Numbered from the stretch's first letter, positions 19,048 to 32,038 are shown. The stretch: 45,269 nucleotides of DNA from Selenomonadaceae bacterium (GCA_022773425.1 JALFBM010000046.1:1-45269); one strand, 5' to 3'. Notes: generated by a model not told the origin, from the sequence alone. Translations and numbers: made by a program.

Positions 19048-20196
19048 ATGAAAAATCTGGCCGTACTCGGCTCGACGGGTTCTATTGGCACACAGACGCT
19101 GGATGTCGTGCGCAGCCACCCGGAGCTCTTCCATATCTCGGTGCTCGCGGCGAATTCAAGCGATGAAAAGCTCGAGGCGCAGATCCGCGCGTTCGAGCCG
19201 GAACTCGCCGTACTTTCCGATGAGCATGCCTATGCGCGATTGAAGGAACGGTATCACGGCAAAACCAGGCTTGCGGGCGGCAGGCAGGCTTTTATCGACG
19301 CGGCGGCGGTGCCGGAGGTCGACGTCGTCGTGACCTCGATGATGGGCTTTGCCGGGCTCGAACCGACGATGAAAGCGCTCGAGGCGAAGAAGGATATCGC
19401 GCTCGCGAACAAGGAGACGCTCGTCGTCGCCGGCGAACTCGTTACGCGCCGGGCGAAGGAACAGGGCGTGCACATTCTGCCCGTGGACAGCGAGCACTGC
19501 GCGTTCTTCCAATGCCTGCAGGGCGAGCGGCTCGAGACGGTGGAAAAGCTCCTGCTGACCTGCTCGGGCGGCCCGTTCCGCGGGAAGAAGCGCGCGGATC
19601 TCGCGCATGTGACGGTCGCACAGGTGCTCGACCATCCGACCTGGAACATGGGAAAGAAGATCACGGTGGACTCTGCAACGCTCGTCAACAAGGGCCTCGA
19701 GGTCATCGAGGCGAAATGGTTGTACGGCGTGCGCTACCCGCAGATTCAGGTTGTCGTCCATCCGCAGAGCATCGTGCACTCCATGGTCGCGTTTCACGAC
19801 GGGGCGGTCATCGCGCAGCTTGGCGCGCCGGATATGCGCCTGCCGATACAGTATGCGCTGACGTATCCAGAGCGGCAGCCATCGGATTTTCCGCGGCTCG
19901 ACTTTTGGAATATGCAGGATCTGACGTTTGAGAAGCCGGATACGGAGACATTCCGCGGCCTGAAATTCGCCTATGAGGCGGGGGAGATGGGCGGCACGGC
20001 GCCGTGCGTGTTCAACGCGGCGAACGAGGTGGCCGTCGGCGCGTTCTTGAAGGGCGCGATCCATTTCCTTGACATCTACGATATCATCGAGCAGACCATG
20101 CTCGCGCGTGAGACGATCCTCGGCCCGACGCTTGAAGAACTGTTCGAGGAAGACCGCTGGGCACGCGCCTACGCGTCAAAATTGTTGGAAAGGTAA
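19048..20196 (+). CDS. dxr: 1-deoxy-D-xylulose 5-phosphate reductoisomerase
   Basis: A 382-residue enzyme of the MEP isoprenoid pathway that converts DXP to MEP using NADPH and a divalent metal. The NADPH-binding GSTGSIG is at residues 8-14. The catalytic loop and metal ligands are in 'LANKETLVVAG', 'LPVDSEHCAFFQCL' and 'MGKKITVDSATLVNKGLEVI'. The family also shows 'HPQSIVHSMVAFHDGA'. With ispG (21259-22338) it shows that this organism uses the MEP route. The AAGGAG site and length are typical. Confidence 0.97.
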   Translation: MKNLAVLGSTGSIGTQTLDVVRSHPELFHISVLAANSSDEKLEAQIRAFEPELAVLSDEHAYARLKERYHGKTRLAGGRQAFIDAAAVPEVDVVVTSMMGFAGLEPTMKALEAKKDIALANKETLVVAGELVTRRAKEQGVHILPVDSEHCAFFQCLQGERLETVEKLLLTCSGGPFRGKKRADLAHVTVAQVLDHPTWNMGKKITVDSATLVNKGLEVIEAKWLYGVRYPQIQVVVHPQSIVHSMVAFHDGAVIAQLGAPDMRLPIQYALTYPERQPSDFPRLDFWNMQDLTFEKPDTETFRGLKFAYEAGEMGGTAPCVFNAANEVAVGAFLKGAIHFLDIYDIIEQTMLARETILGPTLEELFEEDRWARAYASKLLER

Positions 20197-20199
20197 TCT

Positions 20200-21237
20200 A
20201 TGGTATTAACACTTCTGGCCGCGATTTTTGTCTTTGGCCTGCTCGTGCTCGTGCATGAGCTCGGCCATTTCGTGACGGCGAAGCTGACGGGCATGCGCGT
20301 CCGGGAATTCGCCATTGGGTTCGGCCCGCAGATCGGCAGCGTGCAAAAGGGCGAGACGCTCTACTCGCTGCGCGTCGTACCACTTGGCGGCTACAACGAC
20401 ATCGCGGGCATGGATCCGGAGGACCAGGAAGCAGGCGACCGCGGCTTTTCGACGAAGTCCGTGCCCGCGCGCATGCTCGTGATTCTCGCGGGCTCCTTCA
20501 TGAACGTGATCCTGCCGATCCTGCTGTTCTTCGGCATCTTCTTTTTCTCGGGTGTCCATACGCCAAATCCCGAGCCGGTGCTCGGAAAGGTCCTGCCCGG
20601 GAAGCCGGCGGCGGTTGCGGGCCTCGAGGAAGGCGACCGCATTCTTTCCATCGATGGCAGGACGATCTCCACATGGAAGGATTTTGTTTCGACGGTTGCC
20701 GCGGCGGACGGGCAGACGGAGCTCGCCGTTACGGTTGAGCGGGACGGGCAGACCTTGACGAAAGGTGTCACGCCGTCCTATGATTCGACCGCCAAGCATG
20801 CGCTCGTCGGCGCCATGAACGACGCCATCATCACGCATCCAGGGCTCGTCGAGTCCTGGCATCTCGCCGTGGAGAGTACCTGGCGAGTCATCCGATTGAT
20901 GGTCGACGGGCTCTACCGCATCGTGCTCGAGCTCTCAGGCAAGGATCTCGCGGGGCCGGTCGGTATCGCGCAGATGGCCGGCGAGGCCGCGGAAATGGGC
21001 CTTGTGCCGCTGCTGAATTTCGCGGCGCTGCTTTCCCTGAACCTCGCAGTCATCAACATGTTTCCGCTGCCCGGGCTTGACGGCGGGCATTTTCTCGGGC
21101 TTTGCTTCGAGGCCGTGCGCGGCAGGGCGCTTTCACCGAAAGCCCTGCAGGTTGCGCAGAGCATCGGCGTCGCCCTGCTATTGCTACTGATGATCTACGT
21201 GACGCGAAACGATATATTCCGCGCACTCCATCTATGA
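20200..21237 (+). CDS. rseP: RseP/RasP-type site-2 intramembrane metalloprotease
   Basis: A 345-residue membrane zinc protease. The first helix carries the HExxH motif H19-E-L-G-H23. A single PDZ domain occupies the middle (about 115-190, 'GKPAAVAGLEEGDRILSIDG'), and the third metal ligand lies in 'NMFPLPGLDGGHFL'. Such enzymes cleave anti-sigma factors or leftover signal peptides inside the membrane. Only one PDZ domain is present, as in Gram-positive RasP, not two as in E. coli RseP. It starts three bases after dxr, so the two are coupled. Confidence 0.94.
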   Translation: MVLTLLAAIFVFGLLVLVHELGHFVTAKLTGMRVREFAIGFGPQIGSVQKGETLYSLRVVPLGGYNDIAGMDPEDQEAGDRGFSTKSVPARMLVILAGSFMNVILPILLFFGIFFFSGVHTPNPEPVLGKVLPGKPAAVAGLEEGDRILSIDGRTISTWKDFVSTVAAADGQTELAVTVERDGQTLTKGVTPSYDSTAKHALVGAMNDAIITHPGLVESWHLAVESTWRVIRLMVDGLYRIVLELSGKDLAGPVGIAQMAGEAAEMGLVPLLNFAALLSLNLAVINMFPLPGLDGGHFLGLCFEAVRGRALSPKALQVAQSIGVALLLLLMIYVTRNDIFRALHL

Positions 21238-21258
21238 GAACTAGGAGGAAAAGCCGTT

Positions 21259-22338
21259 ATGGTACCGTATAAACGCAAGAAAACGCGGCAGATCCATATT
21301 GGGGATGTCGCCATTGGGGGCGGCGCGCCGATATCCGTGCAGTCGATGACAAATACGAGGACGACGGATACCGAGGCGACGCTTTCGCAGATCCGCGCGC
21401 TCGCGGCGGCTGGCTGCGACCTCGTGCGCATGGCCGTGCCCGATATGGATGCGGCGAAGAACGTTGGCCATATCGTCCGCCAGTCACCGGTGCCGCTCAT
21501 TGCGGATATCCATTTTGACTACCGGCTCGCCATCGAGGCGATCCATCAGGGCATTCAGGGCCTGCGTCTGAACCCTGGCAACATCGGCGGCGAGGATCGC
21601 GTGCGCGCGGTCGTGACCGAGGCGAAGGCGGCCGGCATCCCCATACGCATCGGCGTGAACGCCGGTTCCCTCGACAAGAAAATTCTCGCGAAGTACGGCG
21701 GCGTGACGGCCGAAGCGCTTGTCGAGTCGGCGATGGAACATGTGCATATTCTCGAGAAACAGCATTTTTACGACATGAAGATTTCGCTGAAGGCGCACGA
21801 CGTGCCGCTCACGCTCGCGGCCTACCGGCTCATGAGCGAGACGACGGACTATCCGCTGCATCTCGGCATCACCGAGGCCGGGACGGTGCATTCCGGCATC
21901 ATCAAATCGGCGGTCGGCATCGGGGCGCTGCTCGCGGAGGGCATCGGCGATACGCTGCGCGTGAGCCTGACCGGAGACCCGGTCGTCGAGGTCAAGGTTG
22001 CAAACGAGATCTTGAAGTCGCTTGGTCTCAAGGAGTACGGTCCAACGCTCGTCGCGTGCCCGACCTGCGGCCGCACGAGCATCGATCTGCCGGCCATCGC
22101 GGCCCGCGTCGAGAAGAAGCTCGAGGGTATCGCGGAACCGATTGAGGTCGCGGTCATGGGCTGTGTCGTCAACGGCCCCGGCGAGGCGCGCGGCGCGGAT
22201 GTCGGCATCGCCGGCGGCAACGGCGAGGGCCTCGTGTTCCGCAAGGGCGAAGTCCTGCGCAAGGTGCCGGAGGATCAACTCGTCGAGGAACTCTTTAAGG
22301 AAATCGATACGATACTGGAGGAACGGAAAAACAAATGA
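21259..22338 (+). CDS. ispG: 4-hydroxy-3-methylbut-2-enyl diphosphate synthase
   Basis: A 359-residue MEP-pathway [4Fe-4S] enzyme that turns MEcPP into HMBPP. The N-terminal TIM-barrel part shows '[18 protein letters not shown]' and '[14 protein letters not shown]'. The C-terminal cluster domain has the cysteine ligands in '[11 protein letters not shown]' and '[19 protein letters not shown]'. Length fits the short bacterial form. The AGGAGG site is strong. It overlaps proS by four bases (ATGA). Confidence 0.97.
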   Translation: MVPYKRKKTRQIHIGDVAIGGGAPISVQSMTNTRTTDTEATLSQIRALAAAGCDLVRMAVPDMDAAKNVGHIVRQSPVPLIADIHFDYRLAIEAIHQGIQGLRLNPGNIGGEDRVRAVVTEAKAAGIPIRIGVNAGSLDKKILAKYGGVTAEALVESAMEHVHILEKQHFYDMKISLKAHDVPLTLAAYRLMSETTDYPLHLGITEAGTVHSGIIKSAVGIGALLAEGIGDTLRVSLTGDPVVEVKVANEILKSLGLKEYGPTLVACPTCGRTSIDLPAIAARVEKKLEGIAEPIEVAVMGCVVNGPGEARGADVGIAGGNGEGLVFRKGEVLRKVPEDQLVEELFKEIDTILEERKNK

Positions 22339-24047
22339 GAGCTAGGAATCTATATGCGCCGACGCTTCGCAATACGCCGGCAGACGCCGAAGTCAAAAGC
22401 CATCAACTCATGTTGCGCGCGGGGATGATTCGCAAGTCCGCAAGCGGCATGTACAACTTTCTGCCGCTCGGTTGGCGTGTCATCCGCAAGATCGAGCAGA
22501 TCATCCGCGAGGAAATGGACGCGGCGGGCGGTCAGGAAATCATGATGCCGATCCTGCAGCCGGCGGAGCTCTGGAAAGAGAGCGGCCGCTGGTCGGCCTA
22601 TGGCGATGAGATGATGCGCTTGAAGGATCGCCACGAGCAGGAGTACTCGCTCGGCCCGACGCATGAAGAGATGATCACGGCGCTCGTGCGCGACGAGGTG
22701 CGCTCGTACAAGCAGCTCCCGCTCCTGCTCTATCAGATGCAGGACAAGTTCCGCGATGAGCGCCGCCCACGCTTCGGTCTGATGCGCAGCCGCGAATTCA
22801 TCATGAAGGATCTCTATTCGTTTGACCGCGACGAGGCGGGCATGCGCGTATCGTATCAGAAGATGTACGACGCGTATTCGAAAATTTTTACGCGCATGGG
22901 CTTGAAGTTCCGCCCGGTCGAGGCCGATAACGGCGCGATTGGCGGCGCGAAATCCCATGAGTTCACGGTGCTCGCAGACGCCGGCGAGTCGAACATCGCG
23001 TACTGCGAATCGTGCGACTATGCGGCGAGCGACGAGAAGGCGGAGCTGCATCCCATCGAAGCTCCCGCAGAGGACATGCAGCCGCTCGAGAAAATTGCGA
23101 CGCCCGGCACGAGCACGATTGCATCGCTCTGTGAGCTGCTGCACGTCCCGGTGGAAAAGACGATCAAGGCCGTTGCCTATCAGACGGAGACGGATGAGCT
23201 CGTGCTCGCGTTCGTGCGCGGCGACCACGAGGTCAACGAGACAAAGGTACAGAACGCGGTCGGCGCGCAGGAACTCCGTATGGCCGACGAGACCGCCATT
23301 CAGGCGGCAGGCGGCTGCGCAGGCTTCATGAGCCCCATCGGCATCCGGAAGGGAACGAAGATCGTCGTCGATCCGACGGTCATGAACCTCTATAACGCCG
23401 TCGCCGGCGCAAATGAGAAGGACGCGCACTACAAGAACGTCAATCCGAAGCGCGATTTCACGAACGAGGACCTGATCGTCACGGATATCCGCCTCGTGCA
23501 GGCCGGCGATCCGTGCCCGCATTGCGGCGCACCGCTCAAGATGACGCGCGGCATCGAGGCTGGTCAGGTCTTTATGCTCGGCACGAAGTACAGTGAGGCG
23601 ATGGGCGCGAAATTCCTCGATGAAAACGGAAAGGAACACCCGCTGGTCATGGGCTGCTACGGCATCGGCGTCGGCCGCACGATGGCAGCGGCTATCGAGC
23701 AGAACAACGACGAACAGGGCATCGTATGGCCGCGCGCGATCGCGCCGTATGAGGTCGTCGTCGTGCCGGTCAATGGCAAGAAAGAGGACCAGCTCCATTA
23801 CGCCGAGGCCATTTACGAGGAACTCCAGAAGGCCGGCGTCGACACCCTGCTCGACGACCGCCCGGAGCGCGCCGGCGTCAAGTTCAAGGATTGCGACCTC
23901 ATCGGCTATCCGGTCCGCGTCACCGTCAGCCCGAAGGGCATGGAGGCCGGCACCGTCGAAATCAAGGTGCGCCGCACCGGCGAGGTCAAGGTCGTCCCGC
24001 GCGAACAGTTCCGGGAGACTGTCCTCGACCTGTTAATGACCCTGTAA
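22335..24047 (+). CDS. proS: Prolyl-tRNA synthetase (bacterial type with editing domain)
   Basis: A 570-residue class II aminoacyl-tRNA synthetase that charges tRNA-Pro. Class II motifs appear in '[20 protein letters not shown]' (motif 1 area), '[21 protein letters not shown]' (motif 2) and '[16 protein letters not shown]' (motif 3). The long insertion between motifs 2 and 3 (about 230-400, '[20 protein letters not shown]') is the INS editing domain that hydrolyses Ala-tRNA-Pro. The C-terminal anticodon-binding domain ends at the stop. It overlaps ispG by four bases and closes the long gene run with the perfect terminator at 24061. Confidence 0.97.
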   Translation: MRARNLYAPTLRNTPADAEVKSHQLMLRAGMIRKSASGMYNFLPLGWRVIRKIEQIIREEMDAAGGQEIMMPILQPAELWKESGRWSAYGDEMMRLKDRHEQEYSLGPTHEEMITALVRDEVRSYKQLPLLLYQMQDKFRDERRPRFGLMRSREFIMKDLYSFDRDEAGMRVSYQKMYDAYSKIFTRMGLKFRPVEADNGAIGGAKSHEFTVLADAGESNIAYCESCDYAASDEKAELHPIEAPAEDMQPLEKIATPGTSTIASLCELLHVPVEKTIKAVAYQTETDELVLAFVRGDHEVNETKVQNAVGAQELRMADETAIQAAGGCAGFMSPIGIRKGTKIVVDPTVMNLYNAVAGANEKDAHYKNVNPKRDFTNEDLIVTDIRLVQAGDPCPHCGAPLKMTRGIEAGQVFMLGTKYSEAMGAKFLDENGKEHPLVMGCYGIGVGRTMAAAIEQNNDEQGIVWPRAIAPYEVVVVPVNGKKEDQLHYAEAIYEELQKAGVDTLLDDRPERAGVKFKDCDLIGYPVRVTVSPKGMEAGTVEIKVRRTGEVKVVPREQFRETVLDLLMTL

Positions 24048-24060
24048 ATTATCGATCGGG

Positions 24061-24099
24061 AATATCCCGGGCATCCACACGATGCCCGGGATATTTTTT
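24061..24099 (+). terminator. Strong rho-independent terminator after proS
   Basis: A perfect 15-bp stem pairs 24061-24075 with 24081-24095 around a five-base loop (CACAC) and ends in a run of T to 24099. It closes the pyrH-proS gene run. Confidence 0.93.
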
Positions 24100-24147
24100 G
24101 CGGCCAATCGGCACTTTTTTTGAGAAATCGGGAAAAACAGCCTGCGC

Positions 24148-24176
24148 TTCGTGCGGGGAAAGAAACATGGTATAAT
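24148..24176 (+). promoter_or_regulatory. Promoter of atpZ, extended -10 type
   Basis: TATAAT (24171-24176) is preceded by TG one base away (TGG-TATAAT), an extended -10. A weak TTCGTG (24148-24153) lies 17 bases upstream. The start of transcription would be near 24183, about 20 bases before the atpZ start. Confidence 0.65.
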
Positions 24177-24203
24177 CGAGAGTAGAAGGAGGGGGAAAGG
24201 GTT

Positions 24204-24485
24204 ATGCGCAAAGAAATGGACCGCCCCAGGGGGCAGAAAGAAGAAAATCCGTGGAAGGAAGGACTATGGCAGGCGTTCAAGGCGATGAGCATCCTTAGCG
24301 GCGTCGGCTTCTATTTCGTCGTCGTGGTCGCCATCTGCGTGTATTTGGGACATTTGGCCGATCTTTATCTCGGGATCGGCAGCACGGGGAAATGTATCGG
24401 GATCCTCGCGGGCTTTCCCATCGCGATCTATTCCCTTTGGCGGCAACTGAAACACGGTGTGTTCAGCAGAAAAAAGAAGAAATAG
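24204..24485 (+). CDS. atpZ: AtpZ/AtpI family small membrane protein
   Basis: A 93-residue protein with a charged N-terminus (MRKEMDRPRGQKEENPWKEG), two membrane helices (about 29-49 and 60-80) and a lysine-rich end (FSRKKKK). The segment 'GVGFYFVVVVAICVYLGHLAD' and 'LDLYLGIGSTGKCIGILAGF'-like continuation match the AtpZ/AtpI family, small proteins encoded ahead of ATP synthase genes and thought to help c-ring assembly or Mg2+ supply. It has a strong GGAGGGGG site and its own promoter; a second promoter (24498-24526) lies between it and atpI, so the two can be expressed separately. Confidence 0.8.
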   Translation: MRKEMDRPRGQKEENPWKEGLWQAFKAMSILSGVGFYFVVVVAICVYLGHLADLYLGIGSTGKCIGILAGFPIAIYSLWRQLKHGVFSRKKKK

Positions 24486-24497
24486 CAGAAATAGTGC

Positions 24498-24526
24498 TTG
24501 CACAAGATTTATGGATAGCATATAAT
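24498..24526 (+). promoter_or_regulatory. Main promoter of the ATP synthase operon
   Basis: TTGCAC (24498-24503), an exact 17-base spacer and a perfect TATAAT (24521-24526). Transcription from about 24533 would give an unusually long leader of nearly 200 bases before atpI, holding the AT-only hairpin at 24568-24598. Confidence 0.8.
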
Positions 24527-24567
24527 AAAGAACAAGGCCGACCGCGATAACAATTTATTATAATTAT

Positions 24568-24598
24568 AAATAAATAAATAATTTTTATTTATTTATTT
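24568..24598 (+). repeat. AT-only inverted repeat in the atp operon leader
   Basis: Three and a half AAAT units (24568-24581) pair perfectly with ATTT units (24585-24598) around a three-base loop, giving a 14-bp stem made only of A-T pairs. The surrounding 24551-24610 is almost free of G and C, in sharp contrast to the GC-rich window. It lies in the presumed 5' leader of the ATP synthase mRNA. The T-rich 3' arm could let it act as a weak terminator, but no GC clamp is present. Confidence 0.6.
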
Positions 24599-24730
24599 TG
24601 ACCAATAAAAAATTGTGCGGCAATCGGCGGAAAACAGCAGGTATTTTTCTCTGCCGTGTAGAAGTAGAGAAAAATAGATGCATGGATTTCTACGAAGACA
24701 ACGGCTTCTGTCCGTTGCCGGAGGGGGAAT

Positions 24731-25135
24731 ATGAATCAAATTTTATCGGGTTTCGTGAGACGGCTGGCCATGTCTCTGGCAATCGGGACGGCACTGATCG
24801 CGGTTTTTCTCGTGCATCTCGGGGAGATCCGTCTGATCGGCGCCGTGTTTGCCGGATACCTTGCCGCCGGCGTGTGCATTTGGACGCTCGTTTATCGGAC
24901 GTGGCGCGGCGCGAAACAGGCAAAAGTCAACGCAGCGGCAGCAAAGGGGCAGATGCTCTGGGGGTTCGTCTTGCGGCTTTTTGTGTGCTTTGCAACGCTC
25001 GCCGCGGCGGGGATGCTTGGGAGAACGATTTTCGCCGCAACGGCGGTGGGACTGCTTTTCTTCTATGCCGCCGCGATGTTCCAGCTCGTCTATGCGAACC
25101 ACCGCGTGCTGCACGGGAAACCGGATAAAAAATAA
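24731..25135 (+). CDS. atpI: ATP synthase subunit I
   Basis: A 134-residue membrane protein with four hydrophobic helices arranged as two hairpins (about 10-30, 33-53, 75-95, 97-118) and a basic loop 'YRTWRGAKQAKVNAAAAKG' between them. This is the ATP-synt_I pattern, the assembly factor encoded just before subunit a. AtpI is proposed to aid c-ring assembly. The ATG 24731 has a GGAGGGGG site five bases upstream. It is followed by atpB after 47 bases. Confidence 0.82.
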   Translation: MNQILSGFVRRLAMSLAIGTALIAVFLVHLGEIRLIGAVFAGYLAAGVCIWTLVYRTWRGAKQAKVNAAAAKGQMLWGFVLRLFVCFATLAAAGMLGRTIFAATAVGLLFFYAAAMFQLVYANHRVLHGKPDKK

Positions 25136-25182
25136 GGAGACCGCGAAGACCATCTTTTCGGTCTTGTAAGGAGGTAGAGTGT

Positions 25183-25869
25183 ATGCAAGAAGAAATGATT
25201 GTTCGTAACGTGATGTCGTTCTTTGACGGCGGCATGAACCTCAATATGCAGACGCTGTATATGACGTGGCTCACGATGGCCGTCGTGCTGCTGATCGCGT
25301 ATCTTGCGACGCGGAGCCTGAAGCTGGTTCCGTCGGGATGGCAGACCGTTATCGAAATGATCGTGACCGGACTCAGTTCGCAGGTCGATGGAACGATGGG
25401 CAAGCGGGGCCATTTCCTGGCGCCGTTCATCATCTCCCTGTTTCTGTTCCTGATCACCTCGAACTGGCTCGGGCTGATTCCGGGGCTGTCGTCGCCAACC
25501 AACGATTTGAACACGACGCTCGGTCTCGCCCTGCTCGTCATCGTGATGGTGCATTTCCTCGGGGTCTACATGAAGGGAACCCATTACCTGAAGCACTTTT
25601 TCGAACCGACGCCGGTGTTTGTCATCATCAATGCGATTGAGGAAGTGGCAAAGCCAATCACGCTGTCGTTCCGTCTGTTCGGCAATATCCTCGCAGGCGA
25701 AATCCTCATTCACATTCTGGTCAAACTGATGCCGGTCTGGATGCCGATTCCGTCGGTCCTGTGGCTGGCATTCAGTATCTTCATCGGTGCGGTTCAGGCA
25801 TTCATCTTCACGATGCTGTCGATGGCATACCTTGCAAACGCAGTCAAAATAGAAGAACAGGAAGGCTAA
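25183..25869 (+). CDS. atpB: ATP synthase Fo subunit a
   Basis: A 228-residue membrane subunit that forms the two ion half-channels next to the c-ring. The essential arginine is in 'SFRLFGNILAGEI' on the fourth helix. Other family parts are 'SNWLGLIPG', 'TNDLNTTLGLAL' and 'QAFIFTMLSMAYL'. About five to six membrane helices are seen. The protein is somewhat short, with a compact N-terminus. It carries an AAGGAGG site. Confidence 0.96.
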   Translation: MQEEMIVRNVMSFFDGGMNLNMQTLYMTWLTMAVVLLIAYLATRSLKLVPSGWQTVIEMIVTGLSSQVDGTMGKRGHFLAPFIISLFLFLITSNWLGLIPGLSSPTNDLNTTLGLALLVIVMVHFLGVYMKGTHYLKHFFEPTPVFVIINAIEEVAKPITLSFRLFGNILAGEILIHILVKLMPVWMPIPSVLWLAFSIFIGAVQAFIFTMLSMAYLANAVKIEEQEG

Positions 25870-25913
25870 AGGACTTCCGTTCGGTTTTCAACTTTTTAAG
25901 GAGGACGTATTTC

Positions 25914-26165
25914 ATGGAAAACGCAATTATGGTCGCAGCTGCCCTCGTTGGCGCAGGTATCTGCATGGGTCTCGCAGCAATCGGCGCAGGTCTCGGTGAT
26001 GGTCTCGTCACGAGCCGCTTCATCGAGGGTATCACGCGTCAGCCGGAAGCGCAGAGCAAGCTCTTCACGAATACGCTGATCTCGGTTGGCTTGATCGAGT
26101 CCATGGCGATCATCGCTACGGTTGTCGCGCTGATCATGCTCTACGCAAACCCGCTCATCAAGTGA
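25914..26165 (+). CDS. atpE: ATP synthase Fo subunit c
   Basis: An 83-residue two-helix protein that forms the rotor ring. Helix 1 contains the glycine-rich 'GLAAIGAGLGDGLVTSRF', the loop has the conserved R-Q-P-E, and helix 2 carries the ion-binding glutamate E62 in 'GLIESMAIIATVVAL'. Position 29 is Asp where the Na+-binding c subunit of Ilyobacter has Gln32, while Ser63 is kept but the Tyr of that Na+ site is Ile. This Asp+Glu pair resembles the mycobacterial c subunit and argues for H+ coupling, though only experiment can tell. The ATG 25914 has an AAGGAGG site; the frame is open further back inside atpB only by chance. Confidence 0.96.
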   Translation: MENAIMVAAALVGAGICMGLAAIGAGLGDGLVTSRFIEGITRQPEAQSKLFTNTLISVGLIESMAIIATVVALIMLYANPLIK

Positions 26166-26208
26166 TTTCGGCGGATTGGATGAAAAAAAGGAAAAGGAGG
26201 CATAGCCG

Positions 26209-26712
26209 TTGATCACTTTGAATAGCACGTTCTTTGTCCAGATCATCAACTTCCTGATCCTCGTTGCTCTTTTGCGCGCGTTCTGTTACAAGCCGGTTGT
26301 CCGGATGATTCACGCGCGCCAGGACAAAATCGCCGAAAGTCTGCAGAAGGCGGATGACGACGCTGCCGAGGCCGACAAGCTCCTCGCGGAATACAAGGTA
26401 AAGCTCGCGGAGGCGCAGCAGAAGGCCGAGGAAATCGTCGCAAACGCGGAGAAGCGCGCGGCGTCGGAGCGTGAGGAAAGCGTCAAGAGAACACGCGAGG
26501 AAATCGTACAGATGAAGAAGGCAGCTGAGGCCGAAATCAACCGTGACCGCGAACGCGCCGTTGAACAGCTCCGCGCGCAAATGGTCGCACTCTCCATGGC
26601 AGCAGCGAGCAAGATCATCGAGAAGAATATGGATGCGGCGGATAACGAACAGATTATCAACGAGTTTGTCAACAAACTCGACCGGGATAAGATTGGTGAT
26701 CTCTCATGCTGA
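26209..26712 (+). CDS. atpF: ATP synthase Fo subunit b
   Basis: A 167-residue peripheral-stalk subunit. One N-terminal membrane helix (about 8-26, 'TFFVQIINFLILVALL') is followed by a long, charged, alanine-rich coiled coil (about 35-150) typical of b. It links subunit a to F1. The start is TTG 26209 with an AAGGAGG site eight bases upstream. Its last seven bases overlap atpH, so the two stalk proteins are coupled. Confidence 0.95.
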   Translation: MITLNSTFFVQIINFLILVALLRAFCYKPVVRMIHARQDKIAESLQKADDDAAEADKLLAEYKVKLAEAQQKAEEIVANAEKRAASEREESVKRTREEIVQMKKAAEAEINRDRERAVEQLRAQMVALSMAAASKIIEKNMDAADNEQIINEFVNKLDRDKIGDLSC

Positions 26713-27248
26713 ATTTACAACTAGCACGCAAATACTCCCGCGCCATTTTCGAAATTGCGCAGGAGGAGGATAAGCTCGTTCCATATGGTAAGGAGCTCGC
26801 CGATATTCGAGCCGGCCTTGATTCCGTGCCGGCTGCGAAGGCGTTCCTGACGAATCCTGTTGTGGAAACGAAGGCGAAGAAGGACCTCCTGACGAAGCTC
26901 TTCGAAGGGGAGGTTTCTGAGGATATCTATCACTTTCTGCTGCTGCTTGCCGATAAGCGCCGCATCGGTCTGATGGATGCGATTGAGGAACAGTACCGCG
27001 CGATGTCCAACAAGGCGCGCGGCATCGTCATCGCAGACGTGACAACTGCCGGCAAGGCGGGCGAGGCGGAGCAGAAGAAGATCAAGGACCGTCTTGCGGA
27101 AATTACCGGGAAGACGGTCGAGCTTCGCCTTCACGAGAATCCGGCGCTCATCGGCGGCGTGGTCGTCAAGATCGGCGACCGCCGCATCGATGGTTCGATC
27201 GCCGGACGCCTGGAGACGTTAAAGAAGGAATTACTGGCTAGTAAGTGA
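26706..27248 (+). CDS. atpH: ATP synthase F1 subunit delta
   Basis: A 180-residue OSCP/delta subunit that joins the b stalk to the top of F1. N-terminal helices ('[19 protein letters not shown]') and the C-terminal signature '[27 protein letters not shown]' are classic for the family. Length is standard. The start overlaps atpF by seven bases. Confidence 0.96.
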   Translation: MLNLQLARKYSRAIFEIAQEEDKLVPYGKELADIRAGLDSVPAAKAFLTNPVVETKAKKDLLTKLFEGEVSEDIYHFLLLLADKRRIGLMDAIEEQYRAMSNKARGIVIADVTTAGKAGEAEQKKIKDRLAEITGKTVELRLHENPALIGGVVVKIGDRRIDGSIAGRLETLKKELLASK

Positions 27249-27270
27249 AAACTGGGGTGACAGCGAAGTT

Positions 27271-28788
<1,518 letters not shown>

Positions 28789-28807
28789 AGCAGCGAGGTG
28801 AATCTTT

Positions 28808-31095
<2,288 letters not shown>

Positions 31096-31098
31096 TCG

Positions 31099-31536
31099 AT
31101 GGCGACGATAAAGCTAGAGATTGTCTCTCCGGATAAGGTGGTATACAGCGAGGATGTCAGCATGGTCATCGTTCGTTCGACGGGCGGCGAGCTCGGCATC
31201 CTCCCGCATCACGCGCCGCTCGTGACCGGGCTCGTGCCGCATGCGATGCGCGTGCGCGTTTCGGGCAGTGACCGCGACGAACAGCTTATCGCGGTTGCCG
31301 GCGGCTTCATGGAAGTCACGCCGGAAAAGATCACGGTGCTCGCGACGGCGGCTGAACAGCCCATCGATATCGACATCAACCGCGCGCAGAAGGCCTATGC
31401 CCGCGCGAAGGAGCGCATCGACGCGTTTCATCAGGGCACGCCCGACGCGAAGGATATCGACGTCGAGCGCGCGCAGCTCGCGTTGCGGCGCGCTATCGCC
31501 CGTCTCGATGCAACCGAGACGGAGTGGGATCGGTAA
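31099..31536 (+). CDS. atpC: ATP synthase F1 subunit epsilon
   Basis: A 145-residue subunit with an N-terminal beta-sandwich ('IVSPDKVVYSEDVSMVIV', 'GELGILPHHAPLVTGL') and a C-terminal pair of helices ('RAQKAYARAKERID', 'LRRAIARLDATE') that can inhibit ATP hydrolysis. It begins three bases after the beta stop and ends the atp operon, followed by a bidirectional terminator. Confidence 0.96.
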   Translation: MATIKLEIVSPDKVVYSEDVSMVIVRSTGGELGILPHHAPLVTGLVPHAMRVRVSGSDRDEQLIAVAGGFMEVTPEKITVLATAAEQPIDIDINRAQKAYARAKERIDAFHQGTPDAKDIDVERAQLALRRAIARLDATETEWDR

Positions 31537-31561
31537 TCCGCGCAGAAAATTCCACCCATCG

Positions 31562-31604
31562 AAAAATCCCGCAGAGCGATACGTTTCGCTCTGCGGGATT
31601 TTTT
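31562..31604. terminator. Bidirectional terminator between atpC and the minus-strand genes
   Basis: A perfect 18-bp stem pairs 31562-31579 with 31586-31603. It starts with five A and ends with six T (to 31604), so it can stop transcription from both sides: the atp operon on plus and the 31658-32509 genes on minus. Confidence 0.93.
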
Positions 31605-31657
31605 GTCGATCCAAGCTTCGACCGGGCCATACGGTCGTCCAAACGGGATCTCCTAGT

Positions 31658-31993
31658 TTAAATAAAATTGAAGTTGTGCAGGAACACGATGATGAACATC
31701 GCGATGGCGAACCCGATCGAGACGAGGCTCGCGCGCTCGGCGAAGATGGCCTGCGTTTCGCTGAGCTTTGCGTGACGCCGCACGTAGGTCAGGCCGAGCG
31801 AGACGATGAGCAGTACGTACATGCAGCGATTCCAGTTATCGAACTGCACCCAGCCGACCATCGTCACGACGACGGTGAAGATCAGCACGCCCATCAGCAG
31901 GTAGTCGCTGCCGACCTTCTCCTTGAACTTGTCCTTTTTATCGTTATCCTTCGGGTAGATTTTTTGCTGCAGTTTCTTATACTGATTTGCCAT
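31658..31993 (-). CDS. Three-helix membrane protein of unknown function
   Basis: A 111-residue protein with a lysine-rich cytoplasmic N-terminus (MANQYKKLQQKIYPKDNDKK, then DKFKEKVGSD) followed by three hydrophobic helices (about 33-49, 55-70 and 89-107, the last ending at the C-terminus). The start is the ATG whose first base is 31993, preceded on the minus strand by AAAGGAG; the frame is open 41 codons further upstream, but this lies over the promoter and leader hairpin. No family is recognised. It is downstream of mgsA on the same strand, with its own promoter at 32088-32116, and shares the terminator of the atp operon. Confidence 0.75.
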   Translation of the reverse strand: MANQYKKLQQKIYPKDNDKKDKFKEKVGSDYLLMGVLIFTVVVTMVGWVQFDNWNRCMYVLLIVSLGLTYVRRHAKLSETQAIFAERASLVSIGFAIAMFIIVFLHNFNFI

Positions 31994-32038
31994 AAAAAAG
32001 CTCCTTTGCTCCATTCTTCTTTCTCCGGTTTTCCTTTT

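Noticed and set aside
24598-25128. A 176-codon plus-strand frame overlapping atpI
   Set aside because: It starts in the AT-rich leader without a ribosome site and overlaps atpI in another frame. atpI has the correct membrane pattern and a strong ribosome site.
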